From JAEUIE01 sp046350055 (GTDB taxonomy: Bacteria > Planctomycetota > Planctomycetia > Gemmatales > HRBIN36), in assembly GCA_046350055.1 (NCBI GenBank), contig JAXMBC010000001.1, positions 3,100,001 to 3,164,000 on the forward strand: a stretch of 64,000 bases of DNA. The letters run 5' to 3'. Each line of letters starts with the position of its first letter. Within the stretch, counting starts at the first letter, position 1. The notes below the pieces were generated by a model. That model had not been told where the DNA came from. It searched no databases and saw only the letters and a program-made list of their open reading frames with translations. The position numbers and the translations under genes are program-made. Below are positions 43,092 through 51,874 of this stretch, piece after piece.

Positions 43092-43192
43092 CCATCATCG
43101 TGCAGACCTGCATATCCAAGGAATTGCATAGTCGATAATGGGTCGTTGCAGTTCTGTTGCTGCAGGCCATGAGCTCAATAGAGAGAACAACC

Positions 43193-44278
43193 ATGCGAGT
43201 GTTCCGGCAAATCCTGTTCAGCCTGCTGATGGTAGTGGGAATTGCAGTGCTGATGCTGGCACTGTCAGGCTACTTTAGAACTAAGATCAGTACCTCAGCA
43301 GAAAGTACAGCACCTGCTGGCAAGCAATATGACGGAAAGGTGGTCGACGTTCGATCCGTTTCGTGGCAACGGTTCGAAACAGCGGTTGGTACCATCCGTG
43401 CCGTTCAGGAATCTGCAGTAGCCTCGAAAATACTCGCTCGCGTGATGGAAGTGAGGATCAAGGCAGGTCAGCCAGTCACCAAAGATGAAGTCCTGGTTCG
43501 ACTGGATGACTCAGATTTGAATGCGAGGTTGAAACAGGCAGAGGCAGCAGCAATTTCTGCAGTGGCTGCCCGTGAAAAATCGAACATCGATATGCTGCGT
43601 GCGGATAACCTGCGAAAGAGCCAGGCTATCTCGGAAGCAGAATATGATGCCATCACGCGAGAGGGCAAAAGCGCCAAAGCTGAGGAAGAACGCACGAAAC
43701 AACTGGTGAATGAAGCCACGATTATTTTGAGTTATGCCACGATACGTGCGCCGATGAGTGGCATCGTGATTGATAAGCGCGTGGAGGTGGGAGATACCGT
43801 CATTCCCGGCCAGGTGCTGTTCTCGGTATATGACCCGACTCGTATGCAGTTGCTGGCATCCGTTCGAGAATCCATGGCACTCAAGCTTAAAGTAGGCCAG
43901 ATCATCCCGACCAGACTCGATGCCCTCCATTACACCTGTGATGCAGCGGTGACCGAGATTGTTCCTGAAGCCCAGGCTTCCAGTCGTTCGTTCATTGTCA
44001 AAGTGTCAGGTCCGTGTCCGCCAGGCATATACAGCGGCATGTTTGGGCGTATCTCCATTCCATTAGAGGATGAGACAGTCGTAGTGGTGCCGCAAGCTGC
44101 AGTGTATCGGGTGGGACAACTCGACATGGTTGATACTGTCAGCAACAACACCGTGCACCGACGAGTGGTGCAACTGGGTCGACTCCAAGGTGGAAACTAC
44201 GAGGTTCTTTCCGGGCTCCGCCCGGGTGAGAAAGTAGCGCTGCGAAATCTCGAAACCACCAGCGAAGGGAATCGCTAA
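43193..44278 (+). CDS. RND efflux periplasmic adaptor subunit (membrane fusion protein)
   Basis: 361 residues from the ATG at 43193. N-terminal anchor (ILFSLLMVVGIAVLMLALSGYF). The lipoyl-like halves are visible: VGTIRAVQESAVASKILARVMEVRIKAG with VLVRLDDSDLNARLKQAEA, an alpha hairpin (about 105-180), then ATIRAPMSGIVIDKRVEVGDTV and the beta-barrel/membrane-proximal domains with VVVPQAAVYRVG. It links the inner-membrane RND pump to an outer-membrane channel; none is encoded next to it. The stop overlaps the pump start as TAATG. Substrate not shown; metal ions or small organics are both possible. Confidence 0.93.
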   Translation: MRVFRQILFSLLMVVGIAVLMLALSGYFRTKISTSAESTAPAGKQYDGKVVDVRSVSWQRFETAVGTIRAVQESAVASKILARVMEVRIKAGQPVTKDEVLVRLDDSDLNARLKQAEAAAISAVAAREKSNIDMLRADNLRKSQAISEAEYDAITREGKSAKAEEERTKQLVNEATIILSYATIRAPMSGIVIDKRVEVGDTVIPGQVLFSVYDPTRMQLLASVRESMALKLKVGQIIPTRLDALHYTCDAAVTEIVPEAQASSRSFIVKVSGPCPPGIYSGMFGRISIPLEDETVVVVPQAAVYRVGQLDMVDTVSNNTVHRRVVQLGRLQGGNYEVLSGLRPGEKVALRNLETTSEGNR

Positions 44279-47200
44279 TGCAGCAGGTATCACTCAAAAA
44301 CTCACACCATGGTGCAGAACGTGATGATCTGCTGACCTGGCTGGTTCGTATCTTCCTTGATTCCAAGCTTTCCATCATCCTGATCATCTTTTCGATTCTG
44401 GTTGGCCTGGCGGTTCTTTACATCACACCGCGTGAAGAAGACCCGCAGATTGTGGTTCCGCTGGCTGACATCTTCGTAAATTTCCCGGGACATTCCGCGC
44501 ATGAGGTGGAACAGCTCGTCTCGACTCCACTGGAGCGATTCCTCTATCAGATTGATGGGGTCGAATATGTCTACAGCATGTCACGCGAGAATCAGGCTGT
44601 CATCACCGTGCGGTTTTATGTCGGACAGGATCGTGAACGCAGTCTTGTCAAACTTAACAAGAAGATCAACGAGAATGTCGACCTGATTCCACGTGGCGTG
44701 ACAGGTTGGGTAATCAAACCGATCGAAATAGATGATGTGCCAGTTGTGACGCTGGCTTTGACAGGAAGTGATTCCTACACGCTGCGTCGCATTGGTGAGG
44801 AACTGGTGGAACGATTCTCATCGATTCCTGACATCTCTCGCGCCTTCGTAACCGGTGGTGTTTCCAGGGCCGTTCGAATAGATCTTGATCCTGATAAGCT
44901 ACAAGCCTTTTCCATGAGTCCCCTGGAAGTGCGCAAGGCTCTGGCTGGCGCCAACATCACATTGCCAGGTGGTGACTTCACCAGGGGTGATGTGACTTTC
45001 AGTGTTGAAGCAGGTATTGGCATCACGAATCCCCAGCAACTGAGGGATCTTGTTGTCGGAGTGTTCCTCGGACGACCAGTGTTCATGAAGGATGTTGCAA
45101 CTGTACGTGATGGCCCTGATGAAACGACGACAATGATGCGGCATGGCTGGGGGCCTGCTCGCGGGTTCGTGCATCATGCGGGCAGTCCTGGAACAGTCAT
45201 TGGTGTCGAGCAACAGACTTCAACACAGCATGTGTTGGAAGCAAGACCTGCGGTCACCATTTCACTTTCCAAGAAGAAGGGGACCAATGCGGTAGCTATT
45301 GCTGATCGCATTGTGAAGTATGCAGAAACGCTCAAGGAGAAAGTCCTTCCTGAAAATGTCGAGTTGGTCATCACACGGAATTATGGCCTGACAGCAGATG
45401 AGAAAGTAAACGAATTGGTCGAAGCGCTGGGTGTGGCCATTTTGATTGTGATCGCGCTATTGACATTGAGTATGGGCTGGCGTGCTGCTGTCGTGGTAGC
45501 CATAGCGATACCCGTTGTTTTCGGACTGACTATCGCGGTGAATCTGCTCTTTGGCTACACCATCAACCGTGTAACCTTATTTGCTCTTATCCTGGCACTG
45601 GGTCTCCTGGTGGATGATCCTATCGTCGATGTCGAGAACATCGAGCGTCACTTCGAAGAACGCAAGGCAGCCTCCCATCGAATAGTTCTGGAAGCGGTGG
45701 CGGAGATCCGGCCACCTCTTATCAGTGCCACCCTTGCAGTAATTGTCAGCTTCCTGCCCATGTTCTTCATCACGGGCATGATGGGGCCTTACATGGCACC
45801 CATGGCATTGAATGTCCCAGTTTCGATGTTCATGTCGATGGTGGTGGCGTTTACGATCACACCCTGGCTGAGCTATGTCATGCTCAAGAGGAAATACCCC
45901 AAGCCAGCAAATGACGCTGTCACAGCTACAGCTGGTCATCACGAGAGTTATGACACTGAAAGTATCAAGAAAACCGTTCTCTATCGCCTCTTTCTGCCCT
46001 TGATGAAGCCACTGCTGACTTCCCGATGGCGAGCAGGTTTCTTTTTGCTGATTATTGGTGCACTGACAATCGCAGCCATGGTGCTGGCGGTTACCCGTTC
46101 GGTGCCACTGAAGATGCTTCCCTTTGACAACAAGAATGAATTTCTGCTGGTACTCGATCAGGATGAGGGAACGACCCTGGAGCGAACCAGTGCCATTGTT
46201 CAGGAGTTTGAGACGTACCTGGCCCAAGTACCCGAAGTGACGGACTATTCCAGCTTCATTGGTGTCAACAGCCCAATCGACTTCAATGGGCTGGTTCGTC
46301 ATTATTACTTGAGGCAAGGCTCACACCTGGCTGAGATACGACTGAATCTGGTTGCCAAAAAATATCGCAAGATACAAAGCCATGCGCTGACCTTGCGCAT
46401 GCGGAATGATCTGACTGCGATTGCCAGGAAGCACCAGACGAACCTGAAGATTGTTGAGCTTCCCCCTGGACCTCCGGTTCTCGCCTCTGTTGTGGCTGAA
46501 GTGTACGGACAAGCCGATACGACGTACGAGCAATTGTTATCCGCAGCGGATATCGTTAAACATCGTTTCGCAATCGAACCTGGCATCGTGGATGTGGATG
46601 ACGTTCGCGAAGCAACAGTCATCAAGCAGATCTTTGTTCCTGATCAGGAAAAGGCTGCGCTGGCTGGTATCTCCATTGCGGAATTGGCGGAATCCCTTCG
46701 TCTCGCACTCCAAGGGGACAGCTACGAGATGGTGCGTGTCGAGGGAGAAAGGCAACCGCTTCGCATTGTGGTTCGGCTGCCCCGCACCATCCGATCAAGC
46801 TTGCCTGACTTGTCTTATCTGAGTGTGAAAGGAAACAACGGGCAACTCGTTCCCCTGGCAGAGTTGGGAGTCTGGAAGAAAAGCAAAGTGGATCAGACCA
46901 TCTACCACAAGAACCTGGAACGGGTGGTATATGTCTTCGGTGAGACAACTGGTCGTCCGCCTGCTGAATGTATCGTCGATGTCTCAGTTGATAAAAAGCA
47001 AAGTCCGTCGAAGAGCTTCGTCGCACAGGATCAGCCACGGGCAGTGAGCAAGCGTACCTACTATTCCAATGGCAGCAACGTAGCCTGGGGAGTGCCGGAA
47101 GGCATACGTGTGGAGTTTGCGGGGGAAGGCGAATGGAAGATCACTCTCGATGTCTTTCGTGACCTGGGCCTGGCGTTCGGCGCAGCGATGATCATGATCT

Positions 47201-47694
47201 ACATCATCCTGGTAGCCCAGACAGGGTCCTTCCTGATACCACTGATAGTCATGCTGGCGATTCCATTAACCGTGCTGGGGGTCATGCCAGGGTTCTACCT
47301 GCTCAACACGCTGATGGGGCAGTCTGTCGGTGGTTTTGCTGATCCTGTGTACTTTACTGCAACCGCGATGATCGGCATGATTGCCTTGTCTGGGATCGTT
47401 ACGCGTGATTCCATCATTCTGGTAGATTTCATACACCAGTCGGTCAATCGGGGCAGGCCGTTATTTGATGCGATCATGGAAAGTCGCGTTGTCCGCTTAA
47501 GGCCGATTCTGCTGACAGCCAGTGCGGCCATGCTCTCCAGTTTACCCATCACGCTCGACCCGATCTTCTCCGGACTTGGCTGGGCGCTTATCTTCGGACT
47601 GATTGCGTCCACCATCTTTACATTGTTTGTGATTCCCGTGACTTACTGGCTGGTGTACGTTGGCAATGAAGGCGGGAAATCGATCGTTAAGTAA
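44278..47694 (+). CDS. RND efflux transporter permease (AcrB/MmpL-like HAE family)
   Basis: 1138 residues, longer than AcrB (1049). Twelve membrane helices with two large periplasmic loops. First helix SKLSIILIIFSILVGLAVLYITPREEDPQI; helix 4 carries the proton-relay acids in LALGLLVDDPIVDVENIERHFEE, and helix 10-11 ends with MIGMIALSGIVTRDSIILVDF and GLGWALIFGLIASTIFTLFV. The proton-driven pump exports substrates with the adaptor encoded upstream. The pattern EEDPQIVVPLADIFVNFPG near the start and the extra insertion around residues 905-935 set it apart from AcrB. The methionine cluster typical of CusA is not evident, so a copper pump is not supported. Confidence 0.93.
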   Translation: MQQVSLKNSHHGAERDDLLTWLVRIFLDSKLSIILIIFSILVGLAVLYITPREEDPQIVVPLADIFVNFPGHSAHEVEQLVSTPLERFLYQIDGVEYVYSMSRENQAVITVRFYVGQDRERSLVKLNKKINENVDLIPRGVTGWVIKPIEIDDVPVVTLALTGSDSYTLRRIGEELVERFSSIPDISRAFVTGGVSRAVRIDLDPDKLQAFSMSPLEVRKALAGANITLPGGDFTRGDVTFSVEAGIGITNPQQLRDLVVGVFLGRPVFMKDVATVRDGPDETTTMMRHGWGPARGFVHHAGSPGTVIGVEQQTSTQHVLEARPAVTISLSKKKGTNAVAIADRIVKYAETLKEKVLPENVELVITRNYGLTADEKVNELVEALGVAILIVIALLTLSMGWRAAVVVAIAIPVVFGLTIAVNLLFGYTINRVTLFALILALGLLVDDPIVDVENIERHFEERKAASHRIVLEAVAEIRPPLISATLAVIVSFLPMFFITGMMGPYMAPMALNVPVSMFMSMVVAFTITPWLSYVMLKRKYPKPANDAVTATAGHHESYDTESIKKTVLYRLFLPLMKPLLTSRWRAGFFLLIIGALTIAAMVLAVTRSVPLKMLPFDNKNEFLLVLDQDEGTTLERTSAIVQEFETYLAQVPEVTDYSSFIGVNSPIDFNGLVRHYYLRQGSHLAEIRLNLVAKKYRKIQSHALTLRMRNDLTAIARKHQTNLKIVELPPGPPVLASVVAEVYGQADTTYEQLLSAADIVKHRFAIEPGIVDVDDVREATVIKQIFVPDQEKAALAGISIAELAESLRLALQGDSYEMVRVEGERQPLRIVVRLPRTIRSSLPDLSYLSVKGNNGQLVPLAELGVWKKSKVDQTIYHKNLERVVYVFGETTGRPPAECIVDVSVDKKQSPSKSFVAQDQPRAVSKRTYYSNGSNVAWGVPEGIRVEFAGEGEWKITLDVFRDLGLAFGAAMIMIYIILVAQTGSFLIPLIVMLAIPLTVLGVMPGFYLLNTLMGQSVGGFADPVYFTATAMIGMIALSGIVTRDSIILVDFIHQSVNRGRPLFDAIMESRVVRLRPILLTASAAMLSSLPITLDPIFSGLGWALIFGLIASTIFTLFVIPVTYWLVYVGNEGGKSIVK

Positions 47695-47716
47695 TTCAAC
47701 GAACGGGGTAATGATC

Positions 47717-48247
47717 ATGTCTGAACTCGATGCCTTGAAAGAGAAAATCAGTTCTTCGCTAGCAGCTGCCGCGACCAGAGCAGCAGAACGACGAAAGGAG
47801 TTTCAACGGGATCAGGATGATTTGAAGAAACGCCTGGCATTGTTCGACGCAACGGTGGATCAATTCTGCACTGTCTGGCGCCCGCGTTTACAATCTCTTG
47901 TGGAACAATTTTCTGATCTGGTACAGGTAAAACCGGTCATCCAGCCGCACTCCCGTGAATCCACATTTTCCTTTGCCTCAGACAAATACAAAGTGGAATT
48001 GAAATTCTCAGCTGGTCCGGATAAAGACGTTCGCCAGATGATTCTCGATTACGATCTGTCAATTATTCCTGCTCTCATGAAGTATGATGGACATAAGCGG
48101 TTGGAAATGCCTCTCGAACAAGTCAATGAACAGGTTATTGCCAAATGGCTTGATGCTCGGATTCTTGAATTTGTTGATACCTATGTAGCTCTGCAGGGAG
48201 ACGATTTCTTTCTTGAGCATGTCCATCAACTCAAGCCTGGAGCGTAG
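47717..48247 (+). CDS. Hypothetical soluble protein after the RND pump
   Basis: 176 residues from the ATG at 47717 (an ATG two codons earlier is also possible; GGGG precedes both). No signal or membrane segment. The first 60 residues are charged and helical (AAATRAAERRKEFQRDQDDLKKRLALFDATV), probably a coiled coil; the rest is a mixed alpha/beta domain with FSFASDKYKVELKFSAGPDKDVRQ and LEQVNEQVIAKWLDARILEFVDTYV. I do not recognise a characterised family. It follows the pump by 22 bp on the same strand and may be cotranscribed. Confidence 0.75.
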   Translation: MSELDALKEKISSSLAAAATRAAERRKEFQRDQDDLKKRLALFDATVDQFCTVWRPRLQSLVEQFSDLVQVKPVIQPHSRESTFSFASDKYKVELKFSAGPDKDVRQMILDYDLSIIPALMKYDGHKRLEMPLEQVNEQVIAKWLDARILEFVDTYVALQGDDFFLEHVHQLKPGA

Positions 48248-48328
48248 GAGTTTTGTGAATTGTCGGCTTCCCACATCCGCAAAATATGATATAGGTCTGC
48301 CTGTTTCTACATTCAGAGTGGACGACGA

Positions 48329-49432
48329 ATGAGTCTGCGAGTTCATCACTATTATCCAGCTAAAAGCACGAATGTTGGCGACACCCTTGTTGCGCATGCC
48401 ATCCAGACTGCCTTGCGGAGGCACTTGGGTGACATCACTGTTACCTCCATGCACGTGAACCATCGCCATGCCACGTTGGGAGAGGCTTCGGGATTGCTCG
48501 AAGCAAACGTGCAGCGAAGTAACCTCGAAGCGGACCTGGTGGTGGTGGGTGGATCCAATCTGCTTGAGCCTCGCAAACCTTCCCGGAGAAATGCTGCCAA
48601 CTTTCGCTGGCACTGGGGTGTGCAGACAGAGGTCGAATGGCTTCAGGCCCTCCGTCCGCCCGTGCTCCTGCTCGGTATGGGATCAGGGAGCGAATGGCGA
48701 GGCACCATCAGGCCCTACACCAGCAAAGCCGCGACGGAGATAAGAACGTTGTTTCAAATGTCGTTGGCATCCGCGGTGCGTGATGAGCCAACCAGAGAGG
48801 CGCTCGAAAAGATCGGCGTGACAACCGAATGTACAGGCTGTCCAGTCACCTTCCTGACCGATCGCCAGGTGCAGTTCGATGCCGGCAAGCCGCTTATCGT
48901 CTCACTTCCTCCAGCGCGAATACTCAAGACCTGGTCGGGTCGCTGGTTCATGCATCGGACGATGAACTATCTCCGCTGGCTCAGGAAGAACCAGGTGGAA
49001 TTCGTGGTGACACTGCACGAGCGAGCTGACCTGGATTTTGCATCACACTGGGTGCCCAAAGCAACACCACTGTTTTACACAGAGAATGTGTCAGAATTAA
49101 TCACACGCTACGAAGAGTGCTGTGCTGTGATTGGCTTTCGCCTGCATGCGGCATTGTTATCTTTGGGTTTGGGCAAGCCCATCATTCCGGTCAACGTTGA
49201 TTGGCGTGGTCGCGGCTTCAGTCATACCTTCGGATTGCAGGATGTTGCACTCGAGCCTGATGCCTGGAACTGTTTCACAAGATTACGCATACTTACAAAC
49301 GAACTGCTTCGAGGGGGCAGCAGTCTCGAAACGAGATTGCGTGAACGTAAAGAGCATTTTCGATTGCGATATGAGAGTTTTCTATCTGCAGCAATGACTA
49401 GGCTTTGGACTGCAAAGCCGTTAGCTGCGTAG
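48329..49432 (+). CDS. Polysaccharide pyruvyl transferase family protein
   Basis: 367 residues. Start region MSLRVHHYYPAKSTNVGDTLVAHAIQ has the N-x-G-D motif that opens PS_pyruv_trans enzymes, and the later sections VVVGGSNLLEPRKP, LLLGMGSGSEW, SAVRDEPTREALEKIG and the C-terminal CCAVIGFRLHAALLSLGLGKPIIPVNVDWRG contain the conserved Arg-Asp-x2-T/S and G-x-R-L-H-A signatures. The family adds pyruvate ketals to cell-surface glycans from PEP. Paired with the next gene on the same strand; the acceptor glycan is unknown. Confidence 0.9.
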   Translation: MSLRVHHYYPAKSTNVGDTLVAHAIQTALRRHLGDITVTSMHVNHRHATLGEASGLLEANVQRSNLEADLVVVGGSNLLEPRKPSRRNAANFRWHWGVQTEVEWLQALRPPVLLLGMGSGSEWRGTIRPYTSKAATEIRTLFQMSLASAVRDEPTREALEKIGVTTECTGCPVTFLTDRQVQFDAGKPLIVSLPPARILKTWSGRWFMHRTMNYLRWLRKNQVEFVVTLHERADLDFASHWVPKATPLFYTENVSELITRYEECCAVIGFRLHAALLSLGLGKPIIPVNVDWRGRGFSHTFGLQDVALEPDAWNCFTRLRILTNELLRGGSSLETRLRERKEHFRLRYESFLSAAMTRLWTAKPLAA

Positions 49433-49577
49433 CACTGCACACAATAGTGCGAGTACATGCCGAAGTGTAGTTCGCTCAATGACTTTGGGTGAAGTGTCGA
49501 ATTACCATATCGGTTTGAAATCAGGCTTGTGCCAAAGCCAGTTGTTGAGTATTTGCCGGGTGAAGTGAGGTCCAGAA

Positions 49578-50777
49578 ATGTCAGAATTGACTTTCGATTT
49601 GCCCCAGTTGCAGACAAAAGACGACGCCAGCACTGTATCGACGAAGATACACAGTCCTGGCCGAGTGGATGACATCTGGTACCGCGTGTCAAGCGGTCGA
49701 GTTGCCCATGGGGTAGAGGCGATAGCTGCTGCATGCCTGGTACCCGCTATGAAGATGGGGTTGCCCCTTCGCACGCCGCATCCCGTTTCGTCCCGTTTTC
49801 TTGCGGGGTTGCAGAAGATCCAGACCGTTCTCCATGGTTGGTATCCGGTGTTGAAGCCGGTTCCACTCGCAATGTCTGTTCTGCCAGACACTACTGCTGG
49901 AAATGAAGGACGAGGGGCGGCGAGTTTTTTCTCCGCAGGCGTTGATGCCTGTTACACCTTCCTGAGTCATCAGACGGAACTCACCGCGTGTGTTCTGATT
50001 CATGGCTTTGATTACCAGCATGATGCTACGGAGTCTCGGCAAGCGGTATCCACTATGGCCCAAAATGCCATGAAGAAACTAGGCAAGCCACTTATCGAAG
50101 TGGATACCAACATTCGTAATTTCGGTGATCGTTACGTAGATTGGGGTTACGAATACCACGGCTCCGTTCTTGCCAGTGTTGCTCTGCTCCTGAGTCCGCA
50201 GGTGCACACGGTTTACATCCCTTCCAGTTATACCCTGGATACGCTATTTCCCTGGGGTTCTCATCCGGAGACCGATCCACTCTGGAGCAGTGAAGCAGTT
50301 CGCATCGTGCATGATGGTTTTGATACCAACCGTTGTCAGAAGACTATTCGTATATCCCAAAGTGACGTACTCCTGGGTATTCTTCGAGTGTGCTGGAGTG
50401 ACTTCCACAAAACAGGTCATGCGTACAACTGTGGCAAGTGCGAGAAATGCACACGAACGATGCTCGACCTGCGTATCGCTGGTGCCCTTGATCGCTGCAC
50501 CACATTTCGAAATCAACTCAAACTCAGCAAACTGGCCCGCATTGATGTCCGCCACGAAAAGGTACGCCACTTCTATCAGGCCAGTTATGAAGAGGCTCAA
50601 AAACACAACGTTGACCCTCAGTTGATGAAGTCGCTGGAGGAGTGTCTCAGCAATAAACATCACACTGGCTTCAATGGAATGATGAGCCGTTTACGGAAGC
50701 GTCTCAGGCAGGACCTGATTCGTCCATGCATGCGGCCTTTTGAAAAGGCGGTTCAGCGAATATCTGGACGCAAGTAG
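49578..50777 (+). CDS. PP-loop-like protein with QueC-type zinc cysteines
   Basis: 399 residues, soluble. The segment ASFFSAGVDACYTFLSHQTE occupies the place of an N-type ATP-pyrophosphatase loop (S-G-G-x-D-S), but reads S-A-G-V-D-A. Before the C-terminus lies YNCGKCEKCTRTMLDLRIAG with three closely spaced Cys, as in zinc-binding QueC-like proteins and in many uncharacterised proteins of surface-glycan clusters. The C-terminal 60 residues are basic (RLRKRLRQDLIRPCMRPFEKAVQR). An adenylating or sulfur/nitrogen-transfer enzyme in glycan modification is the likely type, inferred from the fold motif and the pyruvyl transferase neighbour 145 bp upstream. Confidence 0.7.
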   Translation: MSELTFDLPQLQTKDDASTVSTKIHSPGRVDDIWYRVSSGRVAHGVEAIAAACLVPAMKMGLPLRTPHPVSSRFLAGLQKIQTVLHGWYPVLKPVPLAMSVLPDTTAGNEGRGAASFFSAGVDACYTFLSHQTELTACVLIHGFDYQHDATESRQAVSTMAQNAMKKLGKPLIEVDTNIRNFGDRYVDWGYEYHGSVLASVALLLSPQVHTVYIPSSYTLDTLFPWGSHPETDPLWSSEAVRIVHDGFDTNRCQKTIRISQSDVLLGILRVCWSDFHKTGHAYNCGKCEKCTRTMLDLRIAGALDRCTTFRNQLKLSKLARIDVRHEKVRHFYQASYEEAQKHNVDPQLMKSLEECLSNKHHTGFNGMMSRLRKRLRQDLIRPCMRPFEKAVQRISGRK

Positions 50778-50799
50778 CTGTACCTGGGATGCCAACGTG

Positions 50800-51096
50800 T
50801 TAGTAGGTCCGAATCAGTGTGAAAGAGTCTGCCTGGCGAAGGAGTGTATCACACCAGACCCTGTTCTCGTAGGAGTAGCAAAGCTGGATCGCCCGGAATT
50901 CGCCGGCGAGCAAGCCACGCATCGCAGCAGTCAGATTGATGCTGTCCTGGTGATTGACCATGGCACGAGGAGAACGTTTCGCCTGTATGCCGAGTATCTC
51001 GGCGTGTTGTTCCAGGTCGAACTGGTACTGTCCAAGTTGTTGTTCATCCATGGAGCCTTGCCAGAGTTCTTTGGGTGGTGCGATGGCAGTGTTCAT
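50800..51096 (-). CDS. Small protein of unknown function, last gene of nap unit
   Basis: 98 residues from the ATG at 51096, which overlaps the napB stop (ATGA) and has GGAGG 4-8 nt upstream. No signal or heme motif; one hydrophobic patch (AAMRGLLAGEFRAIQLCYSY), with two Cys. The overlap shows translation coupled to napB, so a role in nitrate reductase maturation or in its regulation is possible. The family is not recognised. Confidence 0.75.
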   Translation of the reverse strand: MNTAIAPPKELWQGSMDEQQLGQYQFDLEQHAEILGIQAKRSPRAMVNHQDSINLTAAMRGLLAGEFRAIQLCYSYENRVWCDTLLRQADSFTLIRTY

Positions 51097-51872
51097 GGTT
51101 CCTCCCTTCCAAAGGAAGCTTGATCGAGCCGTGCGGATGGAGCGTGGCACTGCGTACAGTTAGTGAGCCATGGATGGGTGGTGCGGATTCCGGAACGAGC
51201 AACCAGTCCGTGGCAACTGGTGCAGTCCTGACGCATCCAGGTGGTGTGCGGGATAGTGGGTGGAGCCCCTGGCCAGGCACGAGTGCCAGGACCTGCACGG
51301 CCGACACCCTGGAACTGATTCTCCGTAAGCGGCGGGGAGTTAACCGTCAGATCGGTACGATTTCCTTCTACGTGGCACTGCGTGCAATTGCTGAAGTATG
51401 GATGGCTCATCTTGGTGGCGATGCGATCCTGTACGATCAGTCCATCGCCATGACAGGCAATGCAACTGGTCGTTGACATCTGCTGGATGCCATGCGGGAT
51501 GACAGGCGGAGCAGCATCGTAGCCACGGTTCCTGTTACGATCATGCAGAGCAAGCAGCTTCTTTTCATCGGTACGGATGACCTGGTCGAAGACGCCTGGC
51601 CGTTCAGATTTCAGAGTCGGTAATGACGATTTGAAACCAGTATTAGCTTTGGTCAGGCCAGTTGCTACTTCGCTGTAGCTCACTGCTTCTGGCACAGTTT
51701 GGTTTGACACAAGCCTGCTGTGTCTTGGTTGTTCCAGAGGAGGAGTTTCATGGATACCTTTGAGGTAACCACCTAAAGCGATACCAAGACCGAGGATGAC
51801 CACAAGAGATACGTACTTGTGAAGCGGAGTGGGTGAGTTGCTGGCAGCTGACTCGTTGGAAAGAGGTTCCAT
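51093..51872 (-). CDS. napB: Periplasmic nitrate reductase cytochrome subunit, tetraheme variant
   Basis: 259 residues from the ATG at 51872 (AGGAGG 6 nt upstream, inside the napA end). An uncleaved N-terminal anchor (YVSLVVILGLGIALGGYLKG) replaces the cleaved signal of classical NapB. Four CXXCH motifs are present: CIACH, CTQCH, CTSCH and CTQCH; classical NapB has two. The last pair, with GAPPTIPHTTWMRQDCTSCH and HPWLTNCTQCH, matches NapB; the first pair (PPVIPHGIQQMSTTSCIACH, HPYFSNCTQCH) repeats it, so the protein is an internal duplication of the diheme unit. It should pass electrons to NapA in the periplasm. Confidence 0.88.
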   Translation of the reverse strand: MEPLSNESAASNSPTPLHKYVSLVVILGLGIALGGYLKGIHETPPLEQPRHSRLVSNQTVPEAVSYSEVATGLTKANTGFKSSLPTLKSERPGVFDQVIRTDEKKLLALHDRNRNRGYDAAPPVIPHGIQQMSTTSCIACHGDGLIVQDRIATKMSHPYFSNCTQCHVEGNRTDLTVNSPPLTENQFQGVGRAGPGTRAWPGAPPTIPHTTWMRQDCTSCHGLVARSGIRTTHPWLTNCTQCHAPSARLDQASFGREEP

Positions 51873-51874
51873 GG

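Noticed and set aside
44278..47694. Assignment of the RND pump as a CusA-type copper exporter
   Set aside because: No methionine relay is evident and the adaptor has no Met-rich N-terminus; the His-bearing upstream protein alone is not enough.
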